A DNA stretch of 8,816 nt, taken from an uncultured Clostridia bacterium. GTDB taxonomy: Bacteria; Bacillota; Clostridia; Lachnospirales; Anaerotignaceae. The stretch lies in contig CALCGT010000034.1 in NCBI GenBank assembly GCA_937901125.1, positions 1 through 8,816 on the forward strand. The letters run 5' to 3'. The notes beneath the pieces were generated by a model. That model did not search any database. It saw only the letters and a list, made by a program, of their open reading frames with translations, and had not been told where the DNA came from. Position numbers and translations under genes: made by a program. Positions 1 through 6,414 of this stretch are shown one piece after another. Within the stretch, counting starts at the first letter, position 1; every line of letters starts with the position of its first letter.

Positions 1-13
1 GTTTTCAGGCATT
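1..13 (-). CDS. 5' end of next gene, cut by window edge (late-gene position)
   Basis: An ATG at 13-11 followed by codons for P, E and N runs off the left edge. A purine-rich stretch (AAAGGGGGCGGTGAA) lies just upstream as a plausible ribosome binding site. An in-frame ATG at 31-29 is an alternative start. The gene follows a late-regulator-like gene and a terminator hairpin, which is where many Firmicutes phages encode the small terminase subunit. That identity is purely positional; four codons cannot show function. Confidence 0.45.
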
Positions 14-44
14 TCACCGCCCCCTTTCATAATTTTTGCAATAG

Positions 45-68
45 AAAAGACACCCGTTTCCGAGTGCC
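45..68 (-). terminator. Rho-independent terminator-like hairpin between early and late genes
   Basis: On the minus strand GGCACTCG (68-61) pairs with CGGGTGTC (56-49) across a GAAA tetraloop. All eight pairs form if two G-U wobbles are allowed, and a TTTT run (48-45) follows. It lies 80 bases past the stop of the late-regulator-like gene and about 30 bases before the next start codon. It is therefore either the end of the early operon or a site for regulated read-through. Confidence 0.6.
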
Positions 69-114
69 TTTCTGTTTGGTGTAGTTGCGCCTCCATGTCC
101 ATACAGGAGTATGA

Positions 115-124
115 TATTATAATA
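115..124 (-). promoter_or_regulatory. Possible promoter: TATAAT box inside a 10-bp palindrome
   Basis: The perfect palindrome TATTATAATA contains a consensus -10 hexamer TATAAT at 121-116 on the minus strand. No TTGACA-like -35 lies at 16-18 bp spacing: the bases there read AAAAGG or AAAGGA. Any promoter would thus be weak or activator-dependent. A short stem (CATAC/GTATG, four-base loop) follows immediately. Its place between a regulator-like gene and the terminator fits a late promoter, but the box alone is weak evidence. Confidence 0.3.
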
Positions 125-148
125 CCATAAAACTTTGTCCTTTTTGTC

Positions 149-544
149 TCAACTTTTCTTTTTATCCAGCAACCAGAAGAATTTTCTTTTTCGTCTGTAA
201 AATGTCGCTCTGCTGCTTGGAACGCCCAGATACTCAAACGGCACACTGTCAGCAACATGATTTATGATATACTGATAAATCTCCGCATCAGCTTCCACGG
301 CAGTCTGTTCTATCAATTCCAAATCCCTTTGCAGTTCCGCTCGTTTGATTGCCGTGTCCGCCGTTCTGTCCGATGTTCTTCCAGAACCGCCACCGTTCCC
401 GTCAAAGGCAGGAGAGCCGATTTCCGTCATAGACCGCAGGCGTGATTGCTTTTCACGGTACTGCCGGCAGAAGTATTTTAATTCACGATATCGGTTGCCG
501 GATATGTTGTATGTATCTAGGTTGATGTCTCTTTCTGTTGGCAA
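149..544 (-). CDS. Late-transcription-regulator-like phage protein (ArpU/sigma-like, HTH)
   Basis: This 131-residue protein resembles a protein common at the end of the early region in Clostridia and related phages. The N-terminal part (about 15-40, ISGNRYRELKYFCRQY) looks helical. A glycine-rich stretch follows (GNGGGSGRTSD, about 49-59), then a helical stretch with AIKRAELQRDLELIEQT. The C-terminal helix-turn-helix-like segment (GVPSSRATFYRRKRKFFWLL) would bind DNA. It starts at a TTG (544-542), supported by GGAGG six bases upstream; no ATG offers a comparable start. The stop of the previous gene (548-546) sits inside the spacer. Its place just before a terminator and a late-position gene suggests late-gene activation. 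The family resemblance is from memory, and the role is inferred. Confidence 0.6.
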   Translation of the reverse strand: MPTERDINLDTYNISGNRYRELKYFCRQYREKQSRLRSMTEIGSPAFDGNGGGSGRTSDRTADTAIKRAELQRDLELIEQTAVEADAEIYQYIINHVADSVPFEYLGVPSSRATFYRRKRKFFWLLDKKKS

Positions 545-545
545 T

Positions 546-1067
546 TTATCCCTCCTTTACCAGTTCCGTAAATCCTAATTCAATGCCGCATTCATCCTTG
601 ACCTGTTCAAAAATATCTTCCCATTCGATTCCGCCGAAGAAGTTTTTTTCTCCGTCATATAACCCCTGTTCGATTCTTTCGACTTCCTCAAACAACCTGA
701 TTGCTCTTTGTCTGCCCCATCCTTCTTTTTCCAGTGCCGCTTCTGCTTCCTCTTTGCTGAAATACAGATTTTTTTCATCTAACGGAGTCCAATCCCCTGC
801 ATACTTCACCGCTTTCGCCGATACGTCCTGCACTTTGTACGACTGGATGTAAAAATAATGCTCATGCACACTTTCCTCGATAATCTCAAATACTGTATCC
901 CCCACCTTGCACGGCAGAACCACCAGACGCCCTTCTGCATCGGCCTGCAGCAGTTCCGCCGACAGTTTCAACGCTTCGATATATTGCGGCACCTGTTCCG
1001 AATATTTCCTCTCGGCCAAATCTATGCGCTCTATGATAATATCCAGCGCTTCTTTTCTTTCCATCAT
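546..1067 (-). CDS. Conserved phage protein of unknown function
   Basis: This 173-residue protein resembles a widespread Firmicutes phage group. An N-terminal helical stretch (KEALDIIIERIDLAERKY, then AELLQADAEGRL) leads into a small beta-rich core: VVLPCKVGDTVFEII at about 68-82, then HYFYIQSYKVQDV. A short motif follows with aromatic and acidic residues (NLYFSKEEAEAAL). The last ~55 residues are acidic and rich in aromatic residues (FFGGIEWEDIFEQVKDECGIELGF) and may be a lineage-specific extension. I chose the ATG at 1067-1065 because GGGAG lies five bases upstream; the next codon is also ATG. The reading frame stays open upstream into the methyltransferase gene, but those starts lack a ribosome binding site. 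No function is known to me. Confidence 0.7.
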   Translation of the reverse strand: MMERKEALDIIIERIDLAERKYSEQVPQYIEALKLSAELLQADAEGRLVVLPCKVGDTVFEIIEESVHEHYFYIQSYKVQDVSAKAVKYAGDWTPLDEKNLYFSKEEAEAALEKEGWGRQRAIRLFEEVERIEQGLYDGEKNFFGGIEWEDIFEQVKDECGIELGFTELVKEG

Positions 1068-1078
1068 TTCCACTCCCA

Positions 1079-1189
1079 TCATCCGATCATTTCTTCTCTC
1101 AGTTCTTCCATAGTTTCTACCTTCCTGCCGCACATCTCAGGCAGATTCGCCCGCACCAGTGCTTCAGCAAAAGGAGGAGGAACCGCATT
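1079..1189. repeat. Direct repeat copy A: C5-methyltransferase 3' end
   Basis: This is the last 37 codons of the intact C5-methyltransferase gene. About 91 of 111 bases match 8220-8330 by hand alignment. The proteins differ at only four positions across 37 codons (NAVPPPF to MIG), so most differences are synonymous. The copies lie in the same orientation about 7.1 kb apart. Confidence 0.85.
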
Positions 1190-2887
1190 CCCACATCTTG
1201 CAACCTGCTTTGTCTTTCCGTATGCTTTCCCGGTATAATCATGGTCGATAATATAGTCCGGCGGAAATCCGTTGGCATTGTAAAGTTCTCTTGGTGTCAG
1301 CATCCGCAGGCCAATATCGCTGATGAAATACCACACACCGCCGATACCAAGAAGAATAATTTCATCCTCGGCGATATCGTATCCACAGTGAGTATTCAGC
1401 AGCTCCCGCACCTTCGGCCAGTGTCCAAGATCAAAACCTGTCTCCTGCATTTTCACCGTCACCACACCGAAATGCCCTGCAGAGGTCGTAACCGTATGCA
1501 ATGGATCCTCAATACTCTGTCCTATCCCTGTTTTATAAAACTTTGACAGGAATGTTTCTGTCAGTCCATTGTGATCCCATGCCGTCACGGTTCCCAAAGG
1601 ATCCTGTGTATCGCTTCCGCAGCCTTTATATCCTCCGCTGAAGAATTTTTCCATATGTGCTAACACAATGCCCTCTCTGTCTTTCGTTGTCGCTGTATGT
1701 AATGGACTATTCACATCCAGAGGCTGTCCATTCTGGAAGTATTCCGTCAGATATGCAGCAGAAAGCCCGTATCTGTTCGCCGCATCCAATGTCATGATAG
1801 GATCTTTCAATTCCTGCCCCCTCACTCTTTCAGATTGCTCCGAATGGTACTGAATCAGAGAAGGCATCACCAAACACTGTTCTGCTTTAGACACTACTGT
1901 TCTGATAGGTTCTTCTACTCGGTACGATCTATCATCTGAAAAACCAGTCTGCCCAATAGCAGTCATCACAGGTGTTGCCAACCCATATCCATGCTTCCCT
2001 GTAATCGTAGGAATAGGTTCTTCCATGCTCTGCCCTCTGAATTTCTCTCCTTTGTGGTTTACTTGAACGATAAAAGGCTCTTTGTTCTTCAGGACAAATT
2101 TCTCAATCCCCCTCGCAATCCGCCGCTCCGTATTCTTTGCCATAGGACGCACCGCACGGATTCCGTATTTTTCTTTGATTTCTTCCGCCGTATCAAAAAT
2201 GGACGGACATGGAATAGACCAATCTATGACTTCCGCCGCCGCTCTCCACGGCTTACACTTTCCGCTTCGTACTTCTTCGCTGTTTCTTGGTGCATGGGTA
2301 CGTTCAGGCCAGATGATAGGTTTCCCGTCACATCTGGCAATCAGGAAAAATCTTTTTCGAATAGTCGGCGCACCATAGTCCGCTGCTACCAACTCCCGAT
2401 GCTCAATGTTATATCCCAATGCCTGCAGCTGCTCCTTCCATTTCCGGAATGTCTCTCCCTGCCTGCTTTTCACTGGCTTTCCTTTCCGAACAGGCCCCCA
2501 AGTCTGGAACTCTTCCACGTTTTCCAGAATTATCACTCTTGGCCTTACCGTTCCTGCCCATTTCAGCACGATCCACGCCAGCCCACGGATATTTTTATCT
2601 ACAGGCTTGCTTCCCTTTGCTTTTGAAAAGTGTTTGCAGTCAGGAGAGAACCACGCCAAACCAACAGTTCTGCCCCTCGTTGCCTTTCTTGGGTCGATAT
2701 TCCAGACTGATTCGCAGTAATGCTCTGTATATGGATGGTTTGTCCTGTGCATCAGGATAGCGTCTGGGTCATGGTTGATAGCAATATCCACCGGACGGCC
2801 TAACGCCAGTTCAATGCCTGTGGATGCCCCTCCGCCGCCGGCGAAGTTGTCCACGATCAATTCATCCAGAATATTTATCTGTTTCAT
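1079..2887 (-). CDS. DNA (cytosine-5)-methyltransferase, 602 aa, apparently intact
   Basis: It transfers a methyl group from S-adenosylmethionine to cytosine C5 in DNA. The conserved motifs occur in order: motif I VDNFAGGGGAST (12-23, cofactor binding), motif IV SPDCKHFS with nucleophile Cys84, motif VI ENVEEF (122-127), motif VIII YGAPTIRKRFF (171-181), and motifs IX/X ELYNANGFPPDY and GNAVPPPF (566-573). Motif IV reads SPDC rather than the usual PPCQ, a variant I recall from phage enzymes. Between about 270 and 500, six ~35-residue modules share a core of [DE]-P-[IL]-x-T-[IVA]; this should be the target recognition region, making the protein longer than a typical ~400-residue enzyme. The start overlaps the stop of the upstream adenine methyltransferase by ATGA, with AGGGGTGATG as ribosome binding site. 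The likely role is protecting phage DNA from restriction. Recognition sequence unknown. Confidence 0.93.
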   Translation of the reverse strand: MKQINILDELIVDNFAGGGGASTGIELALGRPVDIAINHDPDAILMHRTNHPYTEHYCESVWNIDPRKATRGRTVGLAWFSPDCKHFSKAKGSKPVDKNIRGLAWIVLKWAGTVRPRVIILENVEEFQTWGPVRKGKPVKSRQGETFRKWKEQLQALGYNIEHRELVAADYGAPTIRKRFFLIARCDGKPIIWPERTHAPRNSEEVRSGKCKPWRAAAEVIDWSIPCPSIFDTAEEIKEKYGIRAVRPMAKNTERRIARGIEKFVLKNKEPFIVQVNHKGEKFRGQSMEEPIPTITGKHGYGLATPVMTAIGQTGFSDDRSYRVEEPIRTVVSKAEQCLVMPSLIQYHSEQSERVRGQELKDPIMTLDAANRYGLSAAYLTEYFQNGQPLDVNSPLHTATTKDREGIVLAHMEKFFSGGYKGCGSDTQDPLGTVTAWDHNGLTETFLSKFYKTGIGQSIEDPLHTVTTSAGHFGVVTVKMQETGFDLGHWPKVRELLNTHCGYDIAEDEIILLGIGGVWYFISDIGLRMLTPRELYNANGFPPDYIIDHDYTGKAYGKTKQVARCGNAVPPPFAEALVRANLPEMCGRKVETMEELREEMIG

Positions 2888-3723
2888 TTTTCCATCACCC
2901 CTAAAAGTGACATCTGTTTATCAGGTTCATATGTAATCATTTCTTCCTTTGCCCTGCGGTAAAATTCCTTTGAAATTTCAAACCCATAGGAATGCCGTCC
3001 TAATTCCATCGCCGCCCGCAGTGTGGAACCACTTCCGGCGCAAGGGTCAATGACTACATCGCCTTCATCCGTAAAAATTTCGATCAGGCGTTTCAGTACG
3101 ACAACTGGCTTTTGCGCCGGATGGATCTTTGGAATGTTCTTCCCGTCCTTCTCCCATTGAAACCAGTTAAAAATCATTTTCCCGGTTCCTCGAATCAGTT
3201 TCCCGTCTGCGTCATATTTCGCTCCATTTCTGAATTTAGGCAGCTTGTCCCGATACAGAAGGAGTGCATATTCTGTTGCTCCAACTATCCGCATATTTGC
3301 TTTCAATACCTGCGGAGAATAATTTTTCACAAAGAAAAGAGGGATATTGTGCTTAAACCCATGCTTTTCCGCATATTTGATAACCGTAGGCATCTGCTCA
3401 AAACTGCAAAACACGATCATGCATGGCGCATCAGAGGACTTTCCTCTGCCGTTGCTTTTCTCCGGTTCCTTTTTCAACAGCCTGTTGCAGAAATGAAAAT
3501 ACTCCGCAATATTGAAATTGAAATCTGTATTAAACGCAGCCTTTCCTGCAAGCTTGCTTTCGCCGTTTTTGTTGTCTCCGCCGTTATACCACATCGGGTT
3601 ACTGCCGTAGAAATTCGTCCCGATGTTGTACGGGATATCTGCGATTACCAACTGCGCCTTTGGGATGCCGTATCTCTTAAAATTTTGAAAATTATCGTTG
3701 TATAGTTCTGTCTTTACGCTCAT
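2884..3723 (-). CDS. Beta-class DNA adenine (N6) methyltransferase
   Basis: This 279-residue amino-methyltransferase has motif IV (DIPYNIG, 29-35) before the cofactor-binding motif I (VIDPCAGSGS, 224-233), the order typical of the beta class. HPAQKPVVVLKRLIE precedes motif I, as in N6-adenine and N4-cytosine enzymes of this group. The catalytic tetrapeptide is DIPY rather than DPPY, a variant I recall from related phage enzymes, so activity is probably retained. ATG 3723-3721 has GGAGG nine bases upstream. Its stop overlaps the start of the C5-methyltransferase, so the two are probably translationally coupled as a DNA-modification pair. Adenine is the likelier target base but cytosine N4 cannot be excluded. 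No restriction partner is visible, which fits a solitary phage enzyme. Confidence 0.88.
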   Translation of the reverse strand: MSVKTELYNDNFQNFKRYGIPKAQLVIADIPYNIGTNFYGSNPMWYNGGDNKNGESKLAGKAAFNTDFNFNIAEYFHFCNRLLKKEPEKSNGRGKSSDAPCMIVFCSFEQMPTVIKYAEKHGFKHNIPLFFVKNYSPQVLKANMRIVGATEYALLLYRDKLPKFRNGAKYDADGKLIRGTGKMIFNWFQWEKDGKNIPKIHPAQKPVVVLKRLIEIFTDEGDVVIDPCAGSGSTLRAAMELGRHSYGFEISKEFYRRAKEEMITYEPDKQMSLLGVMEK

Positions 3724-3764
3724 TCTTTCATTTCCTCCACCTTTCCCGCTCGCTCAACCCAAAC

Positions 3765-3968
3765 TTAATCATTTTCATCTACCTCCACCATGATATACTT
3801 CGGATGGGTGTATTTTTTGCTCATGCAGATCTGTCTGCGTACGGTCGCTTCCTTCACGCCCTGCATCCCGGCAAGCTCGTCCATACTTTCAGCGACTGCC
3901 AGCGGCAGTGAGAGATCATCACCGGTCACCGCCAAATACAGCCGTCCGCCTTTCTTTTTTCTGCCCAT
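3765..3968 (-). CDS. Small phage protein, HTH-like, unknown function
   Basis: A 67-residue protein with a basic start (MGRKKKGG), a short beta-like segment (RLYLAVTGDD), then a possible helix-turn-helix (SMDELAGMQGVKEATVRRQICMSKKY, described here in parts: SMDELAGM, GVKEATVRRQI). It ends in an acidic strand (KYIMVEVDEND). I recall similar small proteins beside replication genes in Firmicutes phages, usually unannotated. ATG 3968-3966 follows AGAAGGTGAACGG, an acceptable ribosome binding site, and begins 14 bases after the ancestral SSB stop. DNA binding is an inference from the helix pattern only. Confidence 0.7.
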   Translation of the reverse strand: MGRKKKGGRLYLAVTGDDLSLPLAVAESMDELAGMQGVKEATVRRQICMSKKYTHPKYIMVEVDEND

Positions 3969-3982
3969 CCGTTCACCTTCTC

Positions 3983-4138
3983 TCAGAATGGCAGATCATC
4001 ATCTTCGATACTTTAATCTATGGGATAGAACCCATCACTCTCGGATAAATCCATCTGCTGTCCGTTGCCGGCATTTCTCCGCAGTGTTTCATCCACGTCC
4101 TTTGCGGATGATGTATTGCCTGCTGCCGCAGGATTACG
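3983..4138 (-). pseudogene. ssb: Severed C-terminal tail of the SSB gene, in frame after a TAG
   Basis: The SSB reading frame continues with no frameshift beyond its TAG for 51 codons to TGA at 3985-3983. It encodes a glycine-, glutamine- and serine-containing linker (RNPAAAGNTSSAK, then AGNGQQMDLSESDGFYPID) and ends SIEDDDLPF. The acidic EDDDLPF end is the conserved tip by which bacterial SSBs recruit partner proteins, so this is the authentic tail and not chance coding. A second in-frame stop, TAA at 4015-4013, separates FYPID from SIEDDDLPF; close relatives would probably have E or Q there. The tail should not be translated unless both stops are read through. Confidence 0.85.
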
Positions 4139-4486
4139 CTACCCCGCTGCACCACGGCTTTCTGCCGCTTCTTTGCTTTCAGCAAAATACTGTTCCTCCA
4201 CTACTACATCCGTAGACCATCTGGCCGTGCCGTGGTCATCCCATTTTCTGACCTGCAGACGCCCGATCACAGAAACCATCTGCCCTTTTTTGAAATACTT
4301 CTCCGCAAACTCCCCAGCTTTACCAAAGGCAACACAGCCGATGAAATCTGCGTCTTGTTCCCCCTGCCGTTTAAATCTTTTGTTTACGGCCAGCGTATAT
4401 CTTGCAACTGCCAAAGGTTCTTTGCCCTGGCCATAGCGCACCTCGGGGTCACGCACCAAGCGGCCCATCAAAATCACTTTGTTCAT
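4139..4486 (-). CDS. ssb: Single-stranded DNA-binding protein, truncated by premature TAG
   Basis: The 115 translated residues form the OB fold of a phage or bacterial SSB: MNKVILMGRLVRDPEVRYG at the start, then YTLAVNKRF, DFIGCVAFGKAGEFAEKYF and KGQMVSVIGRLQVRKW. It binds single-stranded DNA during replication and recombination. ATG 4486-4484 has GGAGG seven bases upstream, overlapping the stop of the replication gene. Translation ends at TAG 4141-4139, although the frame continues for a further 51 codons to a proper SSB end. The product should still bind single-stranded DNA and oligomerise, but would lack the acidic tip that docks recombination and replication partners. Confidence 0.9.
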   Translation of the reverse strand: MNKVILMGRLVRDPEVRYGQGKEPLAVARYTLAVNKRFKRQGEQDADFIGCVAFGKAGEFAEKYFKKGQMVSVIGRLQVRKWDDHGTARWSTDVVVEEQYFAESKEAAESRGAAG

Positions 4487-4495
4487 GCCTTCCTC

Positions 4496-5197
4496 CTACC
4501 ATTTCTCTCGTTGTTCCCGTTCCAGACGCTCCAATTCGGCAAAATCCCAATCGCTCTGTTCGTAGTTGATAAACCGGTTCTTCTTCTGGTTTGACGCACC
4601 TTGCTGGCGGACACCACTCTGTCCCTCCAGACGCTCTGCATCTTGTTTTTCCCAGTTCCGAACTGCCGCCTTCCAGTCTTTCATGCTGTTTTTACCGACT
4701 TTCCAGCCGTTGGCTGTGTAATAATCCACAAACCGCTCTGCATCGACCTTATTCCCTCTCTCAGTGCAATAGGATTTCACTTCCTCCACGCTGGGCGGTG
4801 TGAATGCGCGCTGGGGCTTTTTGCCCCTACTCACATTCTTTTCTGTATCTGTATCTGTTTCTTTTTCTGTTTCTTTTTCTGTTTCTTTTTCTTTAGGGGT
4901 TTCCTTGGGGTTTTCTTGGGGTTCTTGTGGGGTTTCCTTGGGGTTTTCCTTTTTCGGTCTTCCGCCCAATTTTCCATACTCTCCGCCAAGTTTCCCGTTC
5001 TCATATTTTTTGTTGTTTTTATCGATGTTCGGTTTCGCCATCGTCAGGATCGCCGCTGCGATCGGATCATTGGCTTCTTCTATGCCATTCAGCCCATATT
5101 CGCACAATGCCCGAAAACAGGAGGCACACATCCCGTCCTCCATGTTTTTGATGGCTTCATAAAAAGAACGATAAAATACAAAGCCTTCTCTCTCCAT
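4496..5197 (-). CDS. Phage replication protein (replisome organiser-like)
   Basis: A 233-residue protein in three parts. The N-terminal domain (about 1-80) begins FVFYRSFYEAIKNM and contains ALCEYGLNGIEE and AAAILTMAKPNIDKNNKKYENG. This resembles the N-terminal domain of many Firmicutes phage replication proteins (DUF6291-like, from memory). A highly charged, low-complexity linker rich in K, E, T and P (about 84-118) is encoded by tandem DNA repeats. The C-terminal domain (about 130-185: PPSVEEVKSYCTERG, FVDYYTANGWKVGK, MKDWKAAVRNWEK) is found at the end of many phage replisome organisers. The start at 5197-5195 abuts the preceding TAA, with AGGTGAG as ribosome binding site. It probably binds the origin, perhaps the repeats in its own gene, and loads the host helicase. 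Origin binding is inferred by analogy with lambda O. Confidence 0.78.
   Translation of the reverse strand: MEREGFVFYRSFYEAIKNMEDGMCASCFRALCEYGLNGIEEANDPIAAAILTMAKPNIDKNNKKYENGKLGGEYGKLGGRPKKENPKETPQEPQENPKETPKEKETEKETEKETDTDTEKNVSRGKKPQRAFTPPSVEEVKSYCTERGNKVDAERFVDYYTANGWKVGKNSMKDWKAAVRNWEKQDAERLEGQSGVRQQGASNQKKNRFINYEQSDWDFAELERLEREQREKW
4813..4827. repeat. GC-rich hairpin beside the in-gene repeat array
   Basis: GGGGC (4813-4817) and GCCCC (4823-4827) form a perfect five-pair stem around a TTTTT loop. It lies inside the replication gene, 16 bases from the start of the tandem repeats. It encodes GKKP in the protein, so it could also be a coding coincidence. Confidence 0.45.
4844..4943. repeat. 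Tandem repeat array inside the replication gene; candidate phage origin
   Basis: Reading the plus strand, two copies of TGTATC (4844-4855) are followed by three perfect copies of TGTTTCTTTTTC (4856-4891). Five GGGG tracts then start at 4896, 4907, 4918, 4929 and 4940, an exact 11-base period with seven-base T/C-rich spacers. The AT-rich part and the iteron-like part are adjacent, and the whole array codes for the low-complexity linker of the replication protein. This parallels the lambda origin, where iterons and an AT-rich stretch lie in gene O. The G tracts also fit a four-tract G-quadruplex pattern. Origin function is inferred. Confidence 0.5.
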
Positions 5198-5545
5198 TTA
5201 CTCACCTGCCTCATCGGCAAAAGGCACCTTCGGTTCAAAGTCGCGATATAACCGCATCCAGTCATCCATAGGCATTGTTACCAGCCATTCATGGTTGTTT
5301 TTCCGATGGAAAACTGCCGGCAACTCCCCTTCTCTGGCATCACGCTTCGCCTGTGCAACGGCATCTTCAATATTCAGCCGTTCCACCCTCTTGCATTCGA
5401 TATGTATCCCTTCCAGACCGACTACATCTGCATCGCCATTGGCTCCGCAGTACTGCTGACCACGTCTGCAATCGTAGCCGTATTCCCGAAGGATACGGGC
5501 AAGCTCACGCTCACCCGCCGCCCCCTTCTGTCTGCTATTCGTCAA
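5198..5545 (-). CDS. PD-(D/E)XK nuclease, Holliday junction resolvase-like
   Basis: A 115-residue protein with the compact nuclease signature: an N-terminal helix carrying Glu12/Glu14 (KGAAGERELARILREYGY), then GDADVVG with Asp40, then IHIECKRVE with Glu50 and Lys52. Metal-dependent cleavage of branched DNA would use these residues. Many Firmicutes phages have a similar short protein next to replication genes, annotated as Holliday junction resolvase or PDDEXK endonuclease. The start is a TTG (5545-5543) with GGGAGG seven bases upstream; it overlaps the stop of the HNH-like gene. Its TAA directly abuts the ATG of the replication gene. The fold assignment is firm; branch specificity is inferred from neighbours. 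Confidence 0.82.
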   Translation of the reverse strand: MTNSRQKGAAGERELARILREYGYDCRRGQQYCGANGDADVVGLEGIHIECKRVERLNIEDAVAQAKRDAREGELPAVFHRKNNHEWLVTMPMDDWMRLYRDFEPKVPFADEAGE

Positions 5546-5843
5546 GGTAATTCCTCCCTATCAATGCCATGAACTCCTCACGGCTATGCTTTTCTTCAAA
5601 TTTCCGCTGGCAATCCCGCTTCAGCAGCAAATCGATTTTATGTCCATCCTTACCGTGGACACCCTGCGTTCCTCGATGCCATTCGGGTTTCAACCATACC
5701 CAAAAGCCATGCTTATCCGAAATCTTTCGCAATCCTGTGCCAAAATAGATATGATGCTTCTCCAGGGGAACCCCTTCGGCATCCGTCAGGTAGCATCGTT
5801 TACCTTTCCCCTGTAGGATAGAGAATTTATGGTTTCCTTTCAT
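5535..5843 (-). CDS. HNH-like putative nuclease, 102 aa
   Basis: The core has closely spaced histidines: EKHHIYFGTGLRKISDKHG (HH at 30-31, H45), then EWHRGTQGVH (H56, H63) and GHKID (H68). This matches a phage family usually annotated as HNH endonuclease or unknown, whose members end in a helix like QRKFEEKHSREEFMALIGRNYL. HNH domains often carry two CxxC zinc pairs, but only isolated Cys17 and Cys78 are seen here, so metal binding would rely on histidines. ATG 5843-5841 has GGGGGAA just upstream and overlaps the NinB-like gene by 17 bases. In-frame starts farther upstream lie wholly inside that gene and lack ribosome binding sites. It may process recombination intermediates. Catalysis is inferred. 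Confidence 0.68.
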   Translation of the reverse strand: MKGNHKFSILQGKGKRCYLTDAEGVPLEKHHIYFGTGLRKISDKHGFWVWLKPEWHRGTQGVHGKDGHKIDLLLKRDCQRKFEEKHSREEFMALIGRNYLDE

Positions 5844-6414
5844 TCTTCTTCCCCCATTCATCCAACAAAGCATCCAGTTCCGCCGGCGGCATGGTTTCAA
5901 TGCCCAATGCTCTTGCATCTTCGATCACGCTGTCGATGAGTCTGCTCATTTCTTTCGTGTCATAGACAGAACTGCCATAATAAGCAAATACCTTCTTGCA
6001 TCCATCCAGCTTGCTGTCCACGACCTTTGCCAGCCAGCCTGTGCCATTCCTTGCCCATATCATCAAGAACCGTTCTACGGCATCCTCAGCGATAGCCAAT
6101 GGTTCATATTTCCCAACAGCTTCGATGTGCTTACGGTAAACTTCTTCTTTCGTTACCATTGTCTTGCCGTCCTGCAGCTTCTCAGCGATTTTCGTACACA
6201 AAACCCACAGATAATCATTGGCATCCAAAGAGCGTTTCTTCCGCTTCTTCTCCGCCTTGATGGACAGTTCCGGCAGGCCTGCGGCGGCAATCTCATCGAT
6301 ACCCCTCAACAGGTCACCTTTCTGTCTGAATGGGATTTCAAAAACAAGCTCCATATTTCCGCTGGGCAGGAATTTGATGGCACTGTATGTACCTGTTACG
6401 TTGATATAACTCAC
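5827..6414 (-). CDS. NinB-like phage recombination protein
   Basis: A 195-residue protein. Residues 1-60 form a beta-rich N-terminal part (YINVTGTYSAIKFL, MELVFEIPFRQKGD). KKRKKRSLDANDYLWVLCTKIAEKL then marks the start of a NinB-like domain. It continues with KEEVYRKHIEAVGKYEP, a GWLAKVVDS segment, KKVFAYYGSSVYDTKEMSRLID and ARALGIETMPPAELDAL. Lambda NinB (Orf) is about 146 residues and helps load recombination proteins onto single-stranded DNA; this protein would be a longer Firmicutes relative with an extra N-terminal part. Its start overlaps the Rad52-like stop (ATGA), fitting a shared recombination module. The family assignment is from remembered motifs and context and is moderate. Confidence 0.65.
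   Translation of the reverse strand: MSYINVTGTYSAIKFLPSGNMELVFEIPFRQKGDLLRGIDEIAAAGLPELSIKAEKKRKKRSLDANDYLWVLCTKIAEKLQDGKTMVTKEEVYRKHIEAVGKYEPLAIAEDAVERFLMIWARNGTGWLAKVVDSKLDGCKKVFAYYGSSVYDTKEMSRLIDSVIEDARALGIETMPPAELDALLDEWGKKNERKP

Noticed and set aside
1991..2626. Long plus-strand open frame (211 codons) opposite the C5-methyltransferase gene
   Set aside because: The minus strand carries complete methyltransferase motifs in order. The plus frame has no recognisable domain or ribosome binding site and is a shadow; the same holds for plus frames throughout the window.
3724..3764. Intergenic gap between the small HTH-like gene and the adenine methyltransferase
   Set aside because: It contains only the ribosome binding site (GGTGGAGGAA). 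A short ATG frame inside it ends after a dozen codons and has no support.
4800..5162. Plus-strand frame rich in S, V, F resembling a membrane protein
   Set aside because: It is the antisense of the charged K/E/T/P linker of the replication gene. The hydrophobic composition is an artefact of repeat complementarity.
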